From Palaemon carinicauda (taxonomy: Eukaryota; Arthropoda; Malacostraca; Decapoda; Palaemonidae), in the NCBI RefSeq assembly GCF_036898095.1, contig NC_090728.1, forward strand, positions 93,936,904-94,000,903: a DNA stretch of 64,000 nt, in the 5' to 3' direction. Below are positions 44,386-54,065 of the stretch, piece after piece. A program made the translations under genes and the position numbers. Below the pieces are notes generated by a model, which did no database searches, had not been told where the DNA came from, and saw only the letters and a program-made list of their open reading frames with translations. Every line of letters starts with the position of its first letter. The stretch's first letter is position 1.

Positions 44386-45000
44386 GATATAAAGTTAATT
44401 GTAAATAAATAAGCATGACATTAAAAGGAAAAAAATAATTTGCAATCTGCTATCTATTTATCGAATTGAAAGAAAAATAAATCGTTACTGTGTTTGATAT
44501 GCGTAGTAGCGTTCGTACGTACCAGAAAGTAATGTTCATTACTTTTTTAAATAGAATATGTAATTATTGATATAAAATTAATTGTAAATATATATCCATT
44601 AGACTAAAAGAAAAAATATGTTAATATCTTTAATTTAATTACCAAGATTATATTAAATAAATCAGTAATGTGTTTGATATGCATATGTAGTAGCATTGTG
44701 CATTCCTACCTACCACACAATACAGTTCATTGTGATTTTCAACTTAAATATGTTCTTATTGATATAAAATTAATTCTAAATAATTAATCATTAGATTTTA
44801 AGGAAATAATATTACAATATCTTATTTATTTACCAAAATGGAAGAAAAATAAATCGCTAATGTGTTTGATATGCATACGCAGTAGCATTGTGCATTCAGA
44901 CATACAATAGCTTTGTTTATAATGTTATTTACCTTAAAAATGTCCTTATTGATATAAAATTCATGGTAAATAAATAATGAGATTAAAAGGAAAAAATGAG
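44386..45000. repeat. AT-rich tandem repeat, ~188-bp unit, about 3.3 copies
   Basis: The marker GATATAAAATTAATTGTAAA starts at 44386, 44569, 44761 and 44951 (spacings 183, 192, 190). A second marker, TAATGTGTTTGATATGCATA, recurs once per unit (near 44485, 44668, 44857). It lies between DIRS e8 and DIRS e2. From 45001 to 45367 nothing is recognised. Confidence 0.85.
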
Positions 45001-45370
45001 AGGGGGGGGAAGGGCATTGCTCTTCATCCCAACTGGCAATGTGAGTGCTGCGTGTGCCAATGTTTATTCCTGCTTTGAGAGAACTATCGACAACTAACCT
45101 CTTCTGGTATAAGACCGACCACAGGTAAAAGATGTAAACACCCATGTAGTGTATCCAGACACAGCCCTAGTGCTATATGGTGTGCTGATGTTTCTTCCTG
45201 CTATGGAACAGATTATCATTACTCGATAATAAAAAGGGAGATTCCTTGTACTACATACCTTCCCACAGGGAGGGAAATGGTATAAATTAAGCATACGCAA
45301 AACCTATCAAATGGTCCTCCTGAGCGTCTTCGATGATGTCTTCTACCTGTTTCTCTATATGTAATATTTT

Positions 45371-45718
45371 TGGGCTCAAGCCATGTCGTCCTGATGGAAG
45401 TTCCTATAGGGTAGCTTCCTAGGGTATATTACAACTACGGCGATATTCCCAGAGAATTTACCTTAAGGTACCCAGAATTCTAACTCCTGGAGCGAATATC
45501 CCTAATGAAAGTACCAGGGATATCGCGAAATATCAGAGGACGTATTCTTGACACGCCACATGGCAATCTGCACCCCGAACAGAGATAACACTTCGAAGGG
45601 GTCAATTGGCAAGAAAACGAAAAAGAGAAAGAAAAAAAGGAGAGCCGTTCGCAAGGCTCTCTCTTCTCCCGTTTCGTAAGCGTGCATTGCGCCGATTCTA
45701 GCGCCATCTGTATTCCTT
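45371..45718. repeat. Left ITR of e2
   Basis: It begins TGGGCTCAAGCCATGTCGTC and is the inverted counterpart of 53684-54030 over about 350 bp with very few differences (for example GCGAATATCCCTAATGAAAG on one side, its complement on the other). Confidence 0.95.
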
Positions 45719-47767
45719 TTTGCGTAGCTTAACAACTCGGTGTTTTTTCCTGTGTTTCTCGCAAAATCTTGGATTTAATCGATTTATTATGCTTTCTCCA
45801 ACTTCGTCTGCCTCTGATAAGTTGAGTATTATTTCTTTTAAGTATAAATGTAGGCTCTTGGTAATTTTTAAAGTGATTAATAGTAATAATCTTGTTACAA
45901 GAGCCGTTGCCTACCGGAGGCGTCCTGGACGCTGTCGCTCGCTAGGTATGAGTTTTAGTTAGCCAGAGCGACGTTCCCGGCTGTTTTGCTTTAATAATTT
46001 TAGCTGTTTAGCGTTACATAGGATTTCCTTTTTCGTGCTTTTAGTATTATTTGTTTTGGCGAAGTTTTCGCCAATTCTGGCCTACGCTAGACCATGTAGC
46101 CTAGTCCTTAGGCCCTAGTACTTTCCTGCATGATTTTTGGATTTCCGAGTGTTTTTAAAATTTCATTGAAGCTTTAGGCAGTTTTATACATTTAAGATTA
46201 TATTGATTATTTCCAAGATAGTATACGAGTGAGTTTCGGTGATTTAGGTAATCGATTCTCTTGGTGCCTAGGCTAAGTTGCCTATGGAGCCTTAGTATAC
46301 TTTCTCATACTCCCCGGTTGCTTTCTTTTCCTCGGAGAAGGTATGCAATCCCTTACCCTCTGTTTAAGCCTTGGGCTTAACCCTAGTGGTTTATCTGAAT
46401 TAACTTTCGATACAACTATATTGGGGTGTTACTGTACCTTCCTGTTCCAGTAAGTCTGGCTTCAGAGAGGGGCAGAACATCAGAGTTTTTAGTCTGAGTC
46501 TGTGTTTGCCTGGCTTGGGGTAGAGTCTCCCTCGCAAGTCTGACGCAGACATAGGAGGCTTAGCCTCCTTAGGTCACTGCCGAAGGTTTCTGTACGAGAT
46601 GATTCCTTCTTTTGTGATCTAGCAGACTAGTCCTTGTTGCTGTTCTCGGTGGGAGGATAAGATCCTTTCCCTGGGAGTAGCAACACCTTCCTTGCTTTGG
46701 TTCAGTGGGGGTTGGCAAGTATTGCTGGCCTCCCTCCTTGGATCTCCCTTAGGCTAAGATGAGTTTTCTTGGCTGCGGGTGATTCTTTACTAAAGTAAGG
46801 TTGGTAGGACCCTCTTTGTCCCTTCCCCCTCTATCTCTGTAATGGCCTAGCCGTTACAGTACTGTACGTCATTCTACATCTGGACCTAGTATAGGTTAGG
46901 ATGTGGAATTGACTCAGTCCCTTGCCGGCCGGCAAAGGTCTTCTGCTTTGAGTGCTGCCCGGACCTCCCTTGGTCCCTCATCCATGTCTGTCTGTAGAGC
47001 CAGACGGCATTGGTCAGGAAGCCTGAATTAGATTCTCCCCTTCCTTATATGCACTCTTTCGGATTGCCGGGCTTGGAGGTAGTATACACTCTTATCCTGG
47101 CATCCATTCTGTTTTCTTCTAGTGCTGTACCCGACCCGGCTGCCGGCCTATGAGGCCGGCAGCCGGGCAGTCGAAGTTCTCTGGTTCTTTTGCTGCTGGC
47201 CGGCATCGGTTGTTTACCTTTGCCGGCCGGCTATTGTCAAGCCCTTGTCTGCCGGTCGCTATGAGCGGTGGCCGGCAGCCGGGTGCTACCTTGTGTAGTT
47301 GCCAGCCGGCAGTCATTGCCGGCCGACATTGGCTGTTGCCGGCCGGCACATGCATTTGAACCAGCGTTCTGCCGCCTTATAGCTGTTAAGTAGTATACTT
47401 TAAAGCTAGTTATGGTGTGTGCCGGCCGGCGCATTACCTTCTATACTGTACCAGTATTCCTCAGTATAGCATATACTGTAGGAAGAAAACTATAGTATAG
47501 TATTGGTACAACACTGTGTTTTCTAACACTTTTGTGTTGTCTTGCACAGCCCTTTGGTGTTGCCTTACAGATAAGAAAGTGAGTTCTTTCTTGTCTATTA
47601 TCCGGTATTTTAAAATCATATCTTAGGTGTGAGCTCCACCTGTTTCCTCTGGAAATTTTTCATTGGTTACTCTAGGACAGATTAACCATACGATTTTATT
47701 ATCTGGAAGGCTGCAACAATTGGTTGTGCGGGAAACACAAGTGTGTGTCTTTCCTTTCTGATTTGTT
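45719..47767 (+). promoter_or_regulatory. Long 5' leader of e2 with GCCGGC clusters
   Basis: About 2 kb without a significant coding frame. 47142-47430 holds twelve GCCGGC hexamers, several as the 12-bp palindrome TGCCGGCCGGCA or near versions; another pair forms TTGCCGGCCGGCAA at 46922-46935. The related leader fragment at 19342-21035 keeps the same motif enrichment. A pyrimidine-rich acceptor-like site (CTTCTCTTTACAG|GAGG at 47836) just inside the gag frame suggests the leader may be partly spliced. Function unknown. Confidence 0.5.
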
Positions 47768-49792
47768 ATGCTAAACTGTGCATATCCAGTGATACGTAGT
47801 TCACTTGATACTCATGGAAATTTCTTCTCTTTACAGGAGGACCATCCGAAGTGCGGAAGTGTTTTCTGCAACGTCCGCAGTAAGAACTTCTGCGGACATG
47901 AGTTATGTAGGAGGCACGCAGCATGCGCTGTCTCCAAGGGTGATCTCCGGTATTGGGACCCTCAGGTATGTACCGTGTGCTCTAACCTGATTACTAAGGC
48001 TTTGGATTCCCCTAGGACGGCGGAATCAAGGGATATAGCAAGGGAGAAGCTTCGTACCTGGGTAAGGGGCTTCCAGAAGAACACCTTAGGACCTTATCTT
48101 CCAAGTGAGAAGATGAGGGCTTACCTTTTCCCTAGGGCATCAGCTGATGCAGTGATTCCCCAGCCTCAAGAGGAGATCCCCCAAGTTCAGATCCAGGTGG
48201 ATACTGAAGTCGCGGTCGCCTTGCAAGACATCCAGTTGGACGACAGGATGTCAGACGTGTCCGAGCGTCTGGAGGAAGACCTCCTGGCAGAGGGCCAGGA
48301 TGAAGATCAAGCCCCACACATTGTAGAGGAAGAGGCCGGCGAGGTGTCGGCTGCTCCGGTTCAGATCCCTGAACCTATTCCCTCAACATCGTCCGCTCTC
48401 CCAGTAGAGCTGGGACAGGCCCTCTCCTCCATTGTTGGAATGATCCAACAAATGCAGAAGGAGAATAATGAGAAGGCGGCTGCAATGGAACTGCAGATGC
48501 AGAAGCTTGCAGCATCACGTGGGCCCCAGAAAAGGCTCAATGTGAAAGACCTTCCATTGTGCTCAGATGCTAACCCGTGGAGATATGCTGAGCACATGCC
48601 GATGACGATTGGAAAGATCGTCATGTCGGATAAGTTGGGTTCAGTTCCCCTAGAGGAGGTGGAATTCTGGCCCAGCAAAGGGTCATATCTGGACTGTTAT
48701 GTCCGGTTGAGGAAGGAACCAGCTTCAAAGGAGGAGACAGAGCCGAAGGAGGTCATAGTGATGGACCATGCTAAGGCTCAAGCTTTGCTTTCATCTTCGA
48801 TGAAAGAGAGGGGCTTCACGAACTCAAAGGTAGCTGCATTGAGTAAGAAGCTCCCTTCCTTTGTGTCTTCTCCTGCTAAAGCCTTCCCCTTTTTGCAGAA
48901 AGGGTTTGCGGCTGTATTAAAAGCAGTCGAGGCTGGCAAGCCTTGCCCCTCCTTGGAGGAGTGTAAACCCTTGTCGCTGGCCCTACCTATGGACCGCAAG
49001 GACTGGAAGGACGTCCATCTTACCTTCTCTGTCGGGAAGTTGGAGGCTGATACTGCCGGACGTCAGTTCGGTGAGAACCTCCCTAAGCTGTCTGACTTTC
49101 TTTTGCGGAGAGAGCTCGAGACAAAAGAAAGACTGGCTGCCTCAATGTCTCTTCAGACCACTCTTGAGACGATGGCAAGTGACCCCAAGGTCCATGAAAT
49201 GTTCACGGTAGTGGCCAAGACTCATCTGGCCACAGTGACGAAGGATCTTTACAGCTTCGTCAGGGCGAGGAGAGCTTGTAGGGATTTTGTGTTCACCTCG
49301 GCTACGGTGAGGCACGAGCCAAGGAAACTAATCTCCTCCAACATTTGGGGCAAACACCTTTTCCCTAGCGAATCGGTCAAAGAAGTTGTTGATAAGGCCG
49401 CCACGGAGAATAGAAACCTTCTCCAGAAGTGGGGCCTGTCTATCAAGAGAAAGTCTTCCCCAAATGAGGGTCCCCAACCAAAGAGGAAGACTAAGAGGAC
49501 TAGGCTACCGTCTCGGCCAGCCAAGCCATTTAGACAGCAACAGCAACAGCAATTGCCGATGCCTTCAGTGCCCCAGATGGTGGCACAAACCCCGACCACA
49601 TTCCAGTGGGTACCCCAGGCCGTGTCGACACAGTCCCCGGCATTCAACCCAACGTTCGAAGGGCAGTCAACTTCCTTTCGAGCAAAGCCTAGAGGAGCAG
49701 CCAGAGGCTCGTCTAGGCGCCCCTCAAGGGGAAGGGGATTCAGGGGTGGTCGCGGTCAGGGAGGCAAGACCTCAGGACAGCAGTCCAAGTGA
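47768..49792 (+). CDS. Gag-like protein of DIRS e2
   Basis: 674 codons from ATG 47768 to TGA 49790-49792. The first 20 residues precede an acceptor-like site, so the true N-terminus may differ. A Cys/His cluster follows at residues about 29-75 (KCGSVFCN, FCGHELCRRHAACA, VCTVC), analogous in place and spacing to the Cys module of family-1 gag. Residues 130-250 are acidic and glutamine-rich, including a coiled-coil-like stretch (SSIVGMIQQMQKENNEKAAA). The middle is globular. The tail is basic with polyglutamine and ends in RG-rich GRGFRGGRGQGG, an RNA-binding type. No SR-type minisatellite is present, unlike family 1. The stop overlaps closely the RT start (TGAgATG). Confidence 0.85.
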   Translation: MLNCAYPVIRSSLDTHGNFFSLQEDHPKCGSVFCNVRSKNFCGHELCRRHAACAVSKGDLRYWDPQVCTVCSNLITKALDSPRTAESRDIAREKLRTWVRGFQKNTLGPYLPSEKMRAYLFPRASADAVIPQPQEEIPQVQIQVDTEVAVALQDIQLDDRMSDVSERLEEDLLAEGQDEDQAPHIVEEEAGEVSAAPVQIPEPIPSTSSALPVELGQALSSIVGMIQQMQKENNEKAAAMELQMQKLAASRGPQKRLNVKDLPLCSDANPWRYAEHMPMTIGKIVMSDKLGSVPLEEVEFWPSKGSYLDCYVRLRKEPASKEETEPKEVIVMDHAKAQALLSSSMKERGFTNSKVAALSKKLPSFVSSPAKAFPFLQKGFAAVLKAVEAGKPCPSLEECKPLSLALPMDRKDWKDVHLTFSVGKLEADTAGRQFGENLPKLSDFLLRRELETKERLAASMSLQTTLETMASDPKVHEMFTVVAKTHLATVTKDLYSFVRARRACRDFVFTSATVRHEPRKLISSNIWGKHLFPSESVKEVVDKAATENRNLLQKWGLSIKRKSSPNEGPQPKRKTKRTRLPSRPAKPFRQQQQQQLPMPSVPQMVAQTPTTFQWVPQAVSTQSPAFNPTFEGQSTSFRAKPRGAARGSSRRPSRGRGFRGGRGQGGKTSGQQSK

Positions 49793-49793
49793 G

Positions 49794-51632
49794 ATGATAC
49801 CGGTAGGAGGGAGACTTCAAAGTTTTCGGGATCGGTGGACCTTCGATCCCTGGGCCCACAGCCTACTCAAGAATGGACTGGGCTGGAGCTGGTACAGCAC
49901 TCCACCCCCGTGCCCTCGGTTTTTCCAACACTCTACCCCCGTTCTGGAGGAGTACATCCAAGAACTGTTGGAGAAAAAAGTGATCCGAAGGGTGAAGTCC
50001 ATCAAATTCCAAGGGAGGCTGTTTTGTGTTCCCAAGAAAGACTCGGTAAAACTCAGAGTCATTCTGGACTTGTCGCCACTCAACAAGTTCATAGTGAACT
50101 GCAAGTTCAAGATGCTAACACTGCAACACATAAGGACCTTACTGCCCAAGAGGGCATATACCGTCTCCATAGACTTGTCAGACGCCTATTGGCACGTTCC
50201 AATCAACCGTCGACTCTCCCCCTACCTAGGGTTCAAGCTACAACGAAGACTATACGCCTTCAGAGCCATGCCCTTCGGGCTAAATATAGCTCCAAGGATC
50301 TTCACGAAGCTTGCGAGCGTAGCACTCAAACAATTACGCCTAAAGGGAATTCAGGTGGTAGCCTACCTGGATGACTGGCTGGTGTGGGCAGCATCCAAGA
50401 CAGAATGCTTGCAAGCTTCCCTGCAGGTGATCCAGTTCCTAGAGTATCTAGGCTTCAAGATCAACAGAAAAAAGTCTCGACTTTCTCCATCTCAAAAGTT
50501 CCAGTGGTTGGGAATCCACTGGGACCTAATGTCACACCAATTCTCCATCCCGGCGAAGAAAAGGAAGGAGATAGCTGGTTCTGTCAAGAGACTTCTAGAT
50601 TCCGAAAGGATATCAAGAAACGAACAGGAGAGAGTACTGGGTTCTCTCCAGTTTGCTTCGGTAACAGACCCGGTGCTAAGAGCACAGCTAAAGGATGCAA
50701 CCGGAGTTTGGAGAAGTTATGCATCAAACGCGCGAAGAGATCTGAGAAGACCAGTTCCGCTTCGTCTACGTACTCTTCTCAGGCCTTGGTCCCAAGCCAG
50801 ACATCTAAAGAAGTCGGTACTTCTTCAGCCACCTCCCCCGTCGGTGACGATTCACACAGACGCCTCGAAGGAGGGGTGGGGAGGTCACTCTCATCGGAAA
50901 AAGGCCCAAGGGACTTGGTCCAATCTATTCAAGACCTTTCACATAAACTTTCTAGAAGCTATGGCAGTGCTCCTTACCTTAAAGAAAGTCTCCCCGCGTC
51001 ACTCGATCCACATAAGGTTGGTGCTGGACAGCGAGGTAGTTGTGAGATGCTTGAATCGACAAGGATCAAGGTCGCCACCTCTCAACCAGGTGATGTTGGC
51101 CATCTTCCGATTGGCGGAAAAGAAGAAGTGGTACCTGTCGGCAGTTCACCTTCAAGGAGTCCGCAATGTGACAGCGGACGCTCTATCCAGGTTCACACCA
51201 ATAGAGTCGGAATGGTCCCTAGACGCAGGATCGTTCTCCTTCATCTTGACTCAAGTCCCAGAACTGCAGATAGACCTCTTTGCGACGAAAGACAACAAGA
51301 AGTTGCCCCTGTACGTGTCCCCGTACGAGGACCCCTTAGCGGAAGCAGTGGACGCGATGTCCCTCGACTGGAACAGATGGTCCAGGATTTATCTGTTCCC
51401 TCCTCACAACCTTCTGTTGAGGGTCCTCAACAAATTGAGATCCTTCAAGGGGGTAGCGGCAATAGTGGCCCACAAGTGGCCGAACAGCGTGTGGTTCCCC
51501 CTGGCATTGGAACTACGGTTGAAGTTTCTACCGCTACCAGATCCAGTTCTGACCCAGCGAGTCCAGAAGTCGACTGTCTGCGCTTCATTACAGAAAACCC
51601 GGACCCTGCAGCTCATGATTTTCTCTCCCTAG
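49794..51632 (+). CDS. Reverse transcriptase, RNase H and methyltransferase-like protein (DIRS e2)
   Basis: 612 residues from ATG 49794, one base after the gag stop; the frame is open upstream to 49386 but there it shadows gag. RT: LRVILDLSPLNKFIV, SIDLSDAYWHVPINRRLSPY, MPFGLNIAPRIFTKL and catalytic AYLDDWLVWA. RNase H: HTDASKEGWGGHS, HINFLEAMAVLLTL, LDSEVVVRCLNRQGS and NVTADALSRF give the D, E, D, D set. The C-terminal part IDLFATKDNKKLPLYVSPYE with LFPPHNLLLRVLNK matches the Dam-like methyltransferase region of DIRS elements, with FPPH where canonical enzymes have a (D/N)PP(Y/F) type box. No stops or shifts. The 3' end overlaps the recombinase gene. Confidence 0.93.
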   Translation: MIPVGGRLQSFRDRWTFDPWAHSLLKNGLGWSWYSTPPPCPRFFQHSTPVLEEYIQELLEKKVIRRVKSIKFQGRLFCVPKKDSVKLRVILDLSPLNKFIVNCKFKMLTLQHIRTLLPKRAYTVSIDLSDAYWHVPINRRLSPYLGFKLQRRLYAFRAMPFGLNIAPRIFTKLASVALKQLRLKGIQVVAYLDDWLVWAASKTECLQASLQVIQFLEYLGFKINRKKSRLSPSQKFQWLGIHWDLMSHQFSIPAKKRKEIAGSVKRLLDSERISRNEQERVLGSLQFASVTDPVLRAQLKDATGVWRSYASNARRDLRRPVPLRLRTLLRPWSQARHLKKSVLLQPPPPSVTIHTDASKEGWGGHSHRKKAQGTWSNLFKTFHINFLEAMAVLLTLKKVSPRHSIHIRLVLDSEVVVRCLNRQGSRSPPLNQVMLAIFRLAEKKKWYLSAVHLQGVRNVTADALSRFTPIESEWSLDAGSFSFILTQVPELQIDLFATKDNKKLPLYVSPYEDPLAEAVDAMSLDWNRWSRIYLFPPHNLLLRVLNKLRSFKGVAAIVAHKWPNSVWFPLALELRLKFLPLPDPVLTQRVQKSTVCASLQKTRTLQLMIFSP

Positions 51633-52594
51633 AGGTGAGAAAGCGTTTCGGGATTTCGAAAGCCAGCATAGACTTCCTAGAGGAATATAAGTGCAAATCT
51701 ACTAGAAGGCAATATGAGTCATCTTGGAGAAAATGGGTGGCCTTTGTCAATGCAAAGAATCCGCAGGAGATCTCGGCGGACTTCTGCTTATCTTTCTTCA
51801 TCCACCTCCATGGTCAAGGGTTGGCAGCTAACACGATTTCAACGTGTAAGTCTGCTTTGACAAGACCCATTCTATATGCCTTCCAGGTCGACCTAGCTAA
51901 CGAGATCTTTAATAAAGTTCCGAAAGCCTGCGCTAGGCTCAGACCTTCAGCACCTCCAAAGCCCATTTCATGGTCTTTAGATAAAGTTCTTCATTTCGCT
52001 TCTCTGTTGAACAATGAGGAGTGTGCGTTAAAGGATTTGACCCAAAAAGTTATTTTCCTATTTGCACTCGCGTCCGGGGCCAGGGTTAGTGAGATTGTAG
52101 CCCTCTCGAGAGAAGAAGGTCGTGTTCAGTTCCTGGATGGGGGAGAACTGAACCTGTTTCCGGATCCTACGTTTCTCGCCAAGAATGAGTTACCCACCAA
52201 CAGGTGGGGTCCCTGGAGAATCTGCCCTCTGAAAGAAGATGCATCTCTATGTCCAGTAGAATGCCTAAAGGTCTATCTTCGTAGAACTTCAGACTTCAAG
52301 GGTGGTCAACTATTCAGGGGAGAAACATCAGGCTCAAATTTATCACTGAAACAACTCAGGGCGAAAATCACATATTTTATTCGCAGAGCGGATCCTGACA
52401 GTACACCCGCAGGTCACGATCCGAGGAAAGTTGCCTCATCCTTAAATTTCTTTAATTGTATGGATTTTGAACATCTTCGTTCATACACTGGCTGGAAGTC
52501 TTCCAGAGTGTTCTTTCGCCACTATGCGAAGCAAGTGGAGCAACTAAAGAGATCTGTGGTAGCAGTGGGTTGCGTCATTAACCCTGCTGTTTAA
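51539..52594 (+). CDS. Tyrosine recombinase (DIRS e2), intact
   Basis: The frame is open from 50384, but upstream of about 51539 it only shadows the RT gene. Recombinase residues begin near HDFLSLEVRKRFGISKASID, followed by the SAM-like core-binding region (YKCKSTRRQYESSWRKWVAF) and the catalytic domain: Arg in LASGARVSEIVAL, HxxR in GHDPRKVASS and Tyr in SSRVFFRHYAKQVEQ. It ends at TAA 52592-52594 about 25 residues after the Tyr. There is no ATG close to the start of the domain, so translation probably depends on frameshifting from RT or on splicing. It overlaps RT by about 95 nt. Family role: integrates the circular cDNA without target duplication. Confidence 0.9.
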   Translation, partial: RSSSDPASPEVDCLRFITENPDPAAHDFLSLEVRKRFGISKASIDFLEEYKCKSTRRQYESSWRKWVAFVNAKNPQEISADFCLSFFIHLHGQGLAANTISTCKSALTRPILYAFQVDLANEIFNKVPKACARLRPSAPPKPISWSLDKVLHFASLLNNEECALKDLTQKVIFLFALASGARVSEIVALSREEGRVQFLDGGELNLFPDPTFLAKNELPTNRWGPWRICPLKEDASLCPVECLKVYLRRTSDFKGGQLFRGETSGSNLSLKQLRAKITYFIRRADPDSTPAGHDPRKVASSLNFFNCMDFEHLRSYTGWKSSRVFFRHYAKQVEQLKRSVVAVGCVINPAV

Positions 52595-53503
52595 CTCTGC
52601 GAGGAACAGTGGTTTTAATTGGGACGATTAATTCCAGCGTGAGTGTGTAGTTACATACTGTGCTACAAACTAAGTGAGGGCACCGAGTTGCCCACGTTGA
52701 CTGTTCCACTTCCAAAGGTGAACCTGGCATAAATGCAGACATGTGTGCCGAGCGTTTCTAACGCTAATGTGACTGATTAGTAATACAGACTTTTATGACT
52801 TTGATACCTCGGTATGTTAAAAGTGGCACTAATGTTTTTCTTTCAGATAAACAAGTTTCTGTTTACTATCATACTTATGCTTAAAGTTTTGGTTATCCTC
52901 CTCTTATATATATATATATATAATTGTTGTTAACCTGTCTATTTATTGTCTGTCAATAAACTTGTTCTTGAGAACCTTGCGTCTCCTTCACCTGTGTCAA
53001 TTTATTGGTATAATTGAGCATTCATTCTATGTATATTTATCTGGGATAATTCTAATAGATTGTTCCTTTATGCAAGCTAATGTTGCATTGGTTTATGCTT
53101 TCCCTTAGCGGGAGGACTCCATCCCATAAGGGGACGGTGGCGGATTTACAAGTTTCCTCCTATGCGGATATAAACCTTTGTCCAATACAAGTATTGAGTG
53201 GAGAACTGGTCGATATTTCATATTGACGCAGTGGTTCTTTACAAACTATGCTTTACTTAATATAGGGTGAGACCACTATATTGGCTTGCCTGGTATTCAT
53301 ACATAGGTATATGTACTCTTCGAGACTTTTCCAGAGTCTAGTAGGACTCTTCCCTGTAGGGGGCAGGAAGCTCTAACATGGTTTATGGTTAGTTGAAAAG
53401 ATGTATAACGGTAACATCTTAGGTCTCTAGGTCTAGTCGACCGGGGAAATACCTCTGGGGAGTACGGCACGTTCTGAGAATCCACAGATACAGTAATGCT
53501 CTG
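52595..53503 (+). promoter_or_regulatory. 3' UTR of e2 with polyadenylation signal
   Basis: AATAAA at 52955-52960 with a T-rich stretch after it is the likeliest 3' processing site. A short (TA)n lies at 52908-52922. No gene is present. Confidence 0.5.
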
Positions 53504-53625
53504 GTATACTTCCATCAGGGCGACATGGCTTGAGCCCAAAAAACGGATTTTGAGCGAAGTGAAAAATCTATTTTTGGGTGAGATGGCCATGTCGTCCTAA
53601 TGGACCCGCCCTTCCCTTTCTATGA
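53504..53625. repeat. Internal complementary region (ICR) of e2
   Basis: It contains CGACATGGCTTGAGCCCA, the complement of the left tip, joined directly to AACGGATTTTGAGCGAAG, the complement of the right tip, and on through GATGGCCATGTCGTCC. Thus it spells the circle junction of this element. Confidence 0.93.
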
Positions 53626-53683
53626 AAGGGCTGTAGGACCCCTCCCTACATACAGTATCTGTAGCACCTCGTGTATCGCTACA

Positions 53684-54065
53684 AGGAATACAGATGGCGC
53701 CAGAATCGGCGCAATGCACGCTTACGAAACGGGAGAAGAGAGAGCCTTGCGAACGGCTCTCCTTTTTTTCTTTCTCGTTTTCGTTTCCTTGCCAATTGAC
53801 CCCTTCGAAGTGTTATCTCTGTTCGGGGTGCAGATTGCCATGTGGCGTGTCAAGAATACGTCCTCTGATATTTCGCGATATCCCTGGTACTTTCATTAGG
53901 GATATTCGCTCCAGGAGTTAGAATTCTGGGTACCTTAAGGTAAATTCTCTGGGAATATCGCCGTAGTTGTAATATACCCTAGGAAGCTACCCTATAGGAA
54001 CTTCCATCAGGACGACATGGCCATCTCACCCAAAAATAGATTTTTCGCTTCGCTCAAAATCCGTT
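53684..54065. repeat. Right ITR of e2
   Basis: Inverted counterpart of 45371-45718, followed by a right-end extension (GATTTTTCGCTTCGCTCAAA) that is absent from the left tip but represented in the ICR. The end is fixed to within a few T residues. Confidence 0.93.

Larger units (their letters stand above)
45368..54065 (+). mobile_element. Full-length DIRS-type retrotransposon e2 (family 2)
   Basis: About 8.7 kb: left ITR (45371-45718), 2-kb leader, gag, RT/RNase H/methyltransferase-like, tyrosine recombinase, 3' UTR with AATAAA at 52955, ICR (about 53504-53625), right ITR (53684-54065). All three genes are open. The right end extends about 35 bp beyond the left ITR match, as also described for Dictyostelium DIRS-1. 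Flanks carry only a T run at the joints, no duplication. It appears capable of full coding, unlike every family-1 copy here. Confidence 0.92.
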
